Source: Euperipatoides rowelli (lineage: Eukaryota > Onychophora > Udeonychophora > Euonychophora > Peripatopsidae). From it: a stretch of DNA of 12,767 nt. The stretch lies in NCBI GenBank assembly GCA_003024985.2, contig PXIH01S0015819.1. One strand, 5' to 3'. Both the position numbers and the translations under genes were made by a program. Below are positions 8,047-12,767 of the stretch, piece by piece (the stretch's first letter is position 1; each line of letters begins with the position of its first letter). The notes beneath the pieces are model-generated. The model did not search any database, was not told where the DNA came from, and saw only the letters and a list, made by a program, of their open reading frames with translations.

Positions 8047-8098
8047 AGTATATGTATATATGTATATGTAAATATATATGTCTATGTAAATGTATACG
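8047..8098. repeat. degenerate (TATATG)n low-complexity tract
   Basis: The sequence is built of TATATGTA and related units such as TATGTAAA. It marks the right end of duplication copy 2. Confidence 0.75.
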
Positions 8099-8637
8099 TT
8101 GTATTTGCCATTGTTTATTTTCTTAGTGAAGTAGTAAATTTTGTGTTATCATAGCTTGATTAAACACACATTGTAAACAATATGAAAAATAATCAACTTA
8201 CATTGCCTGTGCCGATTAAGTCTAATTTATTCATGTAATTCATTTTGCATGTTTACACACTGTACGTTAAACAAGAGAATGGCAGACATGTTGAGAAGAG
8301 TGCCTAGTCTTTGATGTGGCATTTATTTTCTCACGCTATGTTTCAAGCTTGACTAGCATACACTTTGCACGTTTAAAATTCCACTAAGAGGTTTAACGGG
8401 AGTTGGATAAAATTTCCAAAAATCAACAAAAAAAAATTATTGCACCCGTTATCATAGTGTTTGTGCATAATTATTTATTAACATAGTAGGAGTCAGGGTT
8501 TAGGTCAGGATGTTAGGACCATAGAAAAAAAGATAAACTACTATACATTTCAGTCATGTTAATAAAATAACTGCCCCTTGAAAGATTTAGTCTCTTTTTC
8601 CAGTGATGGCTCGATTTTATGTAATGTTTATTTTATT
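8099..8637. other. AT-rich DNA with a possible mobile-element relic
   Basis: No gene is supported. At 8396-8577 there is a patch with GTCAGGGTTTAGGTCAGGA and GTTAGGACCATAGAAA. It resembles the core of the TIR element at 12221-12478, which has GTTCAGGGTTATGG and GGTTAGGACTG. Weak end similarity (GGGAGTT near 8398 versus GGGGCAGTT read inward from 8577) hints at inverted ends, but no TSD is seen. Confidence 0.3.
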
Positions 8638-8970
8638 TTATCGCTGGATTGATGATGGTAGTTCAGAGACAGTTTGGCCAGCCTCACTAGTATTTTGTAA
8701 GGCAGTGGACATCTTTTTGAGTGTATATTTATGTATTCCAGTCCATGGGTTGCTGAGGTATATTATTTTCCTTATGCTGTTCCAGATTAAAAAATATTTG
8801 GATTCCAAATGATGTTTCAACTCATTATTTTTATTTATAACAAGGGATTTGCTATAATATACAAAGAATCTACTGTATAAATTATATAACAAATTATAAT
8901 TACCTATCAACAATGGAGTTTTCTGTAATCCAATTAACACTGCATGTTTATGTAGGTAAAAGTCAAACAA
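8638..8970 (-). CDS. 110-codon open frame of doubtful status
   Basis: This is the longest ATG-initiated frame I see in the window. The C-terminal third (from SNPWTGIHKYT to SELPSSIQR) is more complex than the rest, and AATAAA-like sequence follows the stop on the same strand. The N-terminal two thirds are rich in Leu, Ile, Tyr, Asn and Lys, as expected of random AT-rich DNA. Assuming about 30% G+C, a frame this long has a modest chance of occurring somewhere in 12.8 kb. An AG before CAACCCATGG (about 8751) could be an acceptor for just the last 40 codons. No domain is recognised. Confidence 0.2.
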   Translation of the reverse strand: MFDFYLHKHAVLIGLQKTPLLIGNYNLLYNLYSRFFVYYSKSLVINKNNELKHHLESKYFLIWNSIRKIIYLSNPWTGIHKYTLKKMSTALQNTSEAGQTVSELPSSIQR

Positions 8971-9381
8971 ACTTCTAGCTTGTTTTATACAAAATGTAAT
9001 GTGTTCCTCTCTAAAATGATGACAATTTTATTTTGTACATACATTTTATTTGTGTTAACTTAAGTCTACATGTATTTAGTAAAATAATCTATTGAATTTG
9101 AGATTTGTATTGTATATTTTAATTTAATGTATATAGGTGAGTAAGCCAGAGACTTTTACACCAACAGTCTAAAATAACGACAAAGTTTTAAGTATTCGTC
9201 CTAAAAAAATTCTTAAGCAGAATTAAAGTTTCACTTTAAACCAAATGTTTTGGCATACAATTCCATGTTCTAACCACGCTATTAGTTATGAAAGAAGCTC
9301 ATAGACGAGAATGAGTTTTTTCTATTTGAAGTATTAAACATTGACCTCTAGTATGATATAGGATCTAACTAAATATTTTTC
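8971..9381. other. AT-rich DNA, nothing supported
   Basis: I see no gene or repeat. A donor-like GGTGAGTAAG occurs near 9136-9145 on the plus strand without a coding frame leading into it. Confidence 0.4.
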
Positions 9382-9390
9382 ATAATTTTT

Positions 9391-10041
9391 GGGGACGGTA
9401 CGCTTTTGTAGCTAAGAAGGCTTAAACAATTTTGATATTTTTTTTAAACAAATATATAGATTAGAGACTTGCCTTCATTTTGGCATATTGGAAAACACTT
9501 TGTTGTCTATGGTTCGTGCTTGTTTTAGCAAAAACAGCCTCGTTAATCATCATTTACATCCTTATATCGCCGTTGCTGTTTAATACCACCTGGTGAGTTT
9601 TACTATAAACGTGACAGCTAGTTTTTTTTTTGAATGAAGGGTGGATTTTGGTGTGTCTGAAATAAATAGAAGTAGCCACCCAAAAACCCACAAAACCACC
9701 CTTCATTTAAGAAAAAAACAACTTGGATCTGAAATCGCTAAAATATAGCTAGTTTTAGAGAAAAAACTCAAACCTCGTTATGGTGCAGACTTGTAAGATT
9801 GTAAAACTAGTCCCTCTCGCATTTATAGTAAAACTCACCAGGGGGTATCTAACAACAATGGTGATGTAAGGATGTAAATGATGATTTACAAGGCTGTTTT
9901 TGCTAAAACGAGCATGAACCGTACACAACAAAGTGTTTTCCAATATGTCAAAACGAAGATGAGTGCCTAATCTATATATTTGTTAAAAAAAATTTATCAA
10001 AATTGCTTAAGTCTTATTGGCTACAAAAGCGTACCAGTCCC
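9391..10041. mobile_element. foldback (long-inverted-repeat) DNA transposon, non-autonomous
   Basis: The left arm (9391 to about 9621) is an inverted copy of 10041 to about 9807. They share GGTACGCTTTTGTAGC, AAATATATAGATTA, CATATTGGAAAACACTTTGTTGT, TTTTAGCAAAAACAGCC, AATCATCATTTACATCCTTA and GGTGAGTTTTACTATAAA. An inner pair follows: AATGAAGGGTGG at 9633-9644 against CCACCCTTCATT at 9696-9707. About 95 bp (9711-9806) have no partner on the left, so the left arm probably suffered a deletion. The flanks TAATTTTT (9383-9390) and TAATTTAT (10042-10049) match at 7 of 8 and may be a TSD. That length would fit a Mutator-like or hAT-like element. No transposase is encoded. Confidence 0.88.
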
Positions 10042-10109
10042 TAATTTATTATAACTAAGCACTTGAAAACAAATACCATATCTGCAAGCAGAAGGGTGGG
10101 TAATTCCTC

Positions 10110-10278
10110 TTGCCAAAAGCTTATTCAATCTATGCTCATAAGATAGACCTCCGAGTTGATAAGTTTTCTTTGTCATACATCAAAAATATGTTTGATATTA
10201 TTGAAAAAGTAGTAAAGAATTTAATGTGGAAATGGGCAGGGTATCTAGTAAGTAAGGACGGTAATAGATGGAATATAG
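10110..10278 (+). pseudogene. LINE reverse-transcriptase 3' fragment, part 1
   Basis: The plus frame contains DIIEKVVKNLMWKWAGYL and then DGNRWNI. This matches the pattern KxxWxWAGHxxR...DNRW found near the C-terminus of RTE-like endonuclease/reverse-transcriptase LINE proteins, a family resemblance recalled from established knowledge. The core polymerase motifs are absent, as expected of a 5'-truncated copy, and no ATG starts the frame. The hAT element interrupts it after NRWNI. The frame resumes correctly after the duplicated target site at 10821. Confidence 0.7.
10271..10278 (+). repeat. target-site duplication, left (GAATATAG)
   Basis: This perfect 8-bp direct repeat is shared with 10813-10820 and directly flanks the hAT element. 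It is the length typical of hAT insertions. Confidence 0.93.
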
Positions 10279-10293
10279 CAACGGTGGGCAAAT

Positions 10294-10310
10294 GCGGCTC
10301 TTAGAGCCGC
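10294..10310. repeat. subterminal palindrome in hAT element
   Basis: GCGGCTCT, a single T, and AGAGCCGC form a perfect 17-nt palindrome. A third GCGGCTCT copy follows at 10313-10320. Subterminal repeats like this are candidate transposase-binding sites in hAT elements. Binding here is inferred only. Confidence 0.75.
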
Positions 10311-10412
10311 ATGCGGCTCTTCGTTGAGTTTTATGCGCTCCCATTTCCATTGAAAACGAAAATTTAAATCCGTTATTTTTAAATTATTTCAGAACTTTAT
10401 AAAAAGTTGAGT

Positions 10413-10432
10413 GCGTGTACTTATGTACACGC
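10413..10432. repeat. 8-bp stem-loop inside hAT element
   Basis: GCGTGTAC and GTACACGC pair perfectly around a TTAT loop. This is the most GC-rich hairpin inside the element. Its role is unknown. Confidence 0.8.
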
Positions 10433-10812
10433 GTGAGAAGTTATACTTCTATTGCGTGACTAAAATAAAATTTTATTACGTATGCTCGATCCTTCGCTTT
10501 CTCTCTCGTTCGTTCCCTTGCATCAACTCTTTTATATTTTATTTTTATCATATTACGTTTTTGAAATAATTATTTTCTATTTTCTTTCTTTTAATTATAT
10601 TTTCTTATACAATACATATTAATGTGCACTTTAACTAGCACTTAAGACTTGTATAGAATATGTAAATGTAAATACTAACTAATTGAATTAAATGAAATTT
10701 AAGTTGAATTTGGGTATTTATTTAATACTAGGTATGTAATTATTATATGGCGCTTTATAATTATGGAAAACTGGATTCCGGCTCTCATTGACCTCATACG
10801 TGCCCACCCCTG

Positions 10813-10820
10813 GAATATAG
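10813..10820 (+). repeat. target-site duplication, right (GAATATAG)
   Basis: This is identical to 10271-10278. Removing one copy plus the element restores a continuous reading of the surrounding LINE fragment, which confirms the element boundaries. Confidence 0.93.
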
Positions 10821-11005
10821 ATATACTCAACTTGATCCCAAGGAATAAATAAAAAATGATTGTGAAGATGATCCATGTCAGGACGATCAAATAAAAATTA
10901 AAAAAAATACTTTGCACCATCTGGTGGGAATGAATTGCCGAATATAGAAATTCATAGGAAATATTGGTGAGGCCTTCATACAGTAATGGATTGAGAAAAC
11001 CTAAT
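10821..11005 (+). pseudogene. LINE reverse-transcriptase 3' fragment, part 2
   Basis: Directly after the TSD the frame reads DILNLIPRNK and then a stop. ILNLIPR fits the xVLEWxPR element that follows DNRW in the family. Further on, 10963-10995 reads IGEAFIQ, stop, WIE. This corresponds to the GEAFVQQW ending common in these LINE proteins, with TAA in place of a Gln codon. A coding end near 11000 and AATGATAATT just after fit a LINE 3' terminus. The copy is dead, with several stops and lost frame between the two conserved stretches. Confidence 0.6.
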
Positions 11006-11270
11006 GATAATTCATAAGGACTTGAAATATATATATTTGACTATTATTTTGTTAATTTTGGCTATTTATTTTTAAAAAACGTTTTATCCATGTAGGATTG
11101 TAGGCTCATGCAAAAAGTGTTTAATATGAAGTTAAAATATTCACATGTTTCTCGCTTAATATTTTATATTTTAGTTTAGCCTACATTAAAAATGAATTTA
11201 AACTTTTTTTACGTTATTATATAAAACAGGTTTAAATTTAAAATACTTTATGTGAAAAAGAAGTTTGAAA
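11006..11270. other. AT-rich DNA, no supported feature
   Basis: This is mostly A/T-rich sequence with no exon or repeat signal. The LINE tail probably ends at its left edge. Confidence 0.4.
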
Positions 11271-11326
11271 AATTAATATACTGGGTAACTTAAAACTAAC
11301 CATTCATCTTATATGTATATTTAAAG

Positions 11327-11421
11327 ACGAAGAAAAACAAGAACTTTATGAAATATCTCCAGATAAACACAAACTGATTGGTCGAGATCTGCAAGGAATG
11401 TTAAAAATATACTTAAAATAA
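11327..11421 (+). CDS. candidate plus-strand terminal exon (unidentified)
   Basis: An acceptor-like TATATTTAAAG ends at 11326. It is followed by about 30 codons that start EEKQELYEISPDKHKLIG and end GMLKIYLK, with a TAA at 11419-11421. The frame is open back to a TGA near 11264, so about 50 codons are stop-free. The charged, mixed composition contrasts with the neighbouring low-complexity DNA. AATAAA sequences occur about 200 bp downstream (11626-11636). No family is recognised, and it may be an exon, a decayed copy or chance. Confidence 0.3.
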
Positions 11422-12220
11422 CAATCTAGCTTTATCAAAATTAGAAATCTAAGAAATTAATCTTTTAATTTATTATTTCATTTCTTTGTTATTTTTTTTT
11501 CTTTTCTAATTTAAAATATTCAAATTTTCACCCTCTCCGCTTTCTCTTAAGAAAATATATATTAAAAATATATTTACAATTACACTAAAAAGTACATTTT
11601 CACTTCAAAATGCCTTGATTAAAAAAAATAAATAAACTATTAATATTACTTAAGTTTCTGTCTCATAAGATAAATACGGACCTAATCATCAATCATTTTG
11701 TAAAAAATATTCAAGAATTTAAGTAGAGAGAGAGAGGGGAAAAAAAATACATATTATTCTTGAATGCAAAAGATAAGGAAACTATTTTTATTTTAATATA
11801 AAATTCTGAAATGAGAAATTTCAGATTGGAGTGATTTACATTAATTGATACCAGACTTTTTTGGCTTTCAATTAATTTTTAGTAGTTTTGGGGCGGTTTA
11901 TTTCAGACTCAATATATTTGATCTTATAATCAAGTGCGTTTAGATTGGTTGACGAACTTAATTATAATTTCCCCCCCCCCCCCTTTAAAACTTCTCTCAA
12001 AAAAATCTAAATATTTCATCTTTCAGTAATTAGAAAGTGACTGTAGGCATTAGTGGGTAACTAATACAATAATTTAAAAAAAAAATGAGAGAGAGAAAGA
12101 AATATACATTTAAAAACGAATTTCAATTTTTGAGATGTTAATCTGTCTGCATATCTCATGTCATCCACATATTTATACATTGAACTGATGCAAAATGTAT
12201 AAAAATATAATCGTTTTTAA
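11422..12220. other. low-complexity and simple-sequence DNA
   Basis: No gene is supported. Visible simple sequence includes an AG run followed by G4 and A8 (11725-11747), a run of 13 C (11971-11983), and a second AG run (12087-12100). The poly(C) run is a likely site of sequencing or assembly error. Confidence 0.55.
11971..11983. repeat. poly(C) run, 13 bases
   Basis: A homopolymer of 13 C sits in otherwise AT-rich DNA. Its length is likely variable or misassembled. Confidence 0.9.
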
Positions 12221-12478
12221 GTCAGATTCCGTTATCTGCCCACCAATATGTCTGACGGTAATAAGTTGAAATTATCTAGATCGGCGCTCAGCAAAAGATT
12301 ATTTCACCTCTAGATTATCCTAGGGTTCAGGGTTATGGTAAGGTTAGGACTGNTAGGACTGTAAAGAAAATATACTAAAATCGGTGAGAAAAAATATTAA
12401 TTCCACACGCTACTACGTTTTAGTTGTCACGTGACTCCTAACATTAAATATGTTGATGGGCAGATAACGGAATCTGAC
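12221..12478. mobile_element. TIR MITE, 258 bp, Mutator-like by TSD length
   Basis: The 29-bp terminal inverted repeats (12221-12249 and 12450-12478) match at 27 positions. They begin GTCAGATTCCGTTATCTGCC. The flanks TCGTTTTTAA (12211-12220) and CCGTTTGTAT (12479-12488) agree at 7 of 10 positions in direct orientation, suggesting an aged TSD of about 8-10 bp. No transposase frame is present. The core holds GTTCAGGGTTATGG and GGTTAGGACTG. The superfamily call rests only on TSD length and is uncertain. Confidence 0.85.
12353..12353. other. ambiguous base N between two TAGGACTG copies
   Basis: The only N in the window sits between identical 8-mers at 12345-12352 and 12354-12361. It may be a collapsed or joined short repeat rather than a simple base-call failure. 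Confidence 0.9.
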
Positions 12479-12504
12479 CCGTTTGTATTTATTATTAATA
12501 CTAC

Positions 12505-12522
12505 ACTACTACTACTACTACT
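12505..12522. repeat. (ACT)6 microsatellite
   Basis: Six perfect ACT units are followed at once by CAGGGCCCAC. Confidence 0.95.
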
Positions 12523-12767
12523 CAGGGCCCACATTTTTTTGATATGCTTTTTTTTACGGGACCGCTGTTTGTGAAGATTTGATGATTTTATTTTTTAGTT
12601 GTATCAACATTTTGTTGACCTTTATTGAATATATGGCCTCTTACTCAGGCTTATGGGGGCCCTTATCAAGGCTTAAGGTGTGATAAGGCTTTGGCCTAGA
12701 ATTATGCAGTGTGGCTGAGGGTTCCCTCGCTTATAATAATAACCAGGCAGTTGTGAGAATCATGCAT
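12523..12767. other. window end, no supported gene
   Basis: CAGGGCCCACATTTTT at 12523 could be the left end of another hAT-like element cut off by the window end, but no partner end or TSD can be seen. A perfect 8-bp stem CCTTATCA/TGATAAGG with a 12-nt loop lies at 12661-12688. No coding frame stands out. Confidence 0.35.

Larger units (their letters stand above)
10279..10812 (+). mobile_element. non-autonomous hAT element (534 bp MITE)
   Basis: The left end is CAACGGTGGGCAAATGCGG and the right end, read inward, is CAGGGGTGGGCACGTATG. The termini are hAT-like (CA..GG), with TGGGCA shared. An exact 8-bp TSD flanks it. No transposase frame is present, so it would have moved with enzymes from an autonomous relative. 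Subterminal structure includes GCGGCTCT-T-AGAGCCGC at 10294-10310 and an 8-bp stem GCGTGTAC/GTACACGC with a TTAT loop at 10413-10432. The phrase TGGGCAAA...GCGGCTC...GCCGCATGCGGC is common in the ends of animal hAT families. Confidence 0.93.

Noticed and set aside
8603-8812. 69-codon plus-strand open frame preceded by TTTTTCCAG
   Set aside because: Although an acceptor-like site precedes it, it has no recognisable content and overlaps the longer minus-strand frame. Neither strand is well supported.
9755-9943. 62-codon minus-strand open frame
   Set aside because: It lies inside the foldback element's right arm, and the left-arm copy does not preserve the frame.
9366-10058. TAACTAA (9366-9372 and 10052-10058) as the foldback element's TSD
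   Set aside because: It lies 10-18 bp outside the inverted-repeat ends. The sequence between does not continue the inverted repeat cleanly, and TAATTTTT/TAATTTAT at the ends fits better.
10699-10920. 73-codon minus-strand open frame
   Set aside because: It runs across the right end of the hAT element into LINE sequence, so it is a chance junction frame.
1-12767. Bacterial or phage defence system, CRISPR array or operon
   Set aside because: There are no ribosome binding sites with long frames, no regular repeats with spacers and no gene clusters. All structure is eukaryotic in type.

Overview
This window is AT-rich (roughly 70% A+T by eye), gene-poor eukaryotic DNA. No long open frame, bacterial operon, rRNA, CRISPR array or prophage is visible. 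GT-AG splice signals, AATAAA/ATTAAA poly(A) signals, a tRNA-derived SINE, a LINE tail, a hAT-type MITE with an exact 8-bp target-site duplication (TSD), a foldback element and a second TIR element with a probable TSD all point to an invertebrate animal genome. A mollusc or similar lophotrochozoan is possible, but the sequence does not fix the taxon.

Left part (1-4900). The best gene evidence is a minus-strand exon at 4753-4882. It has an acceptor, an ATG in good context, 38 codons resembling a mitochondrial presequence, and a strong GTAAGT donor in phase 0. Everything to its left would be its first intron or later exons. Several short coding-like stretches lie there on the minus strand (208-339, 392-617, 1924-2088, 2125-2259) and one on the plus strand (3252-3358). 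I cannot identify any of them and they may be chance open frames. The same region holds a perfect 172-bp tandem duplication (1233-1576), a tRNA-like SINE head (2570-2651, minus strand) and a long imperfect palindrome (3842-3931).

Middle part (4900-9100). The main structure is a diverged segmental duplication: 6030-6584 is collinear with 7422-8042. Each copy carries a poly(A) signal followed by a GT-rich element, as at the 3' end of an mRNA. Just upstream of each, short frames end in similar peptides (DYDDVLSK and DYEDFS). I read this as two tandem copies of a terminal exon plus 3' UTR and 3' flank on the plus strand. Beyond the poly(A) site is a conserved block whose substitutions look partly synonymous.

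Right part (9100-12767). This is a nest of transposable elements: a ~650-bp foldback element (9391-10041); the 3' end of a LINE reverse-transcriptase gene (about 10110-11005) split by a 534-bp non-autonomous hAT element (10279-10812); and a 258-bp TIR element with 29-bp ends (12221-12478). A coding-like plus-strand exon lies at 11327-11421. The rest is low-complexity or simple-sequence DNA. No complete gene can be assembled within the window.
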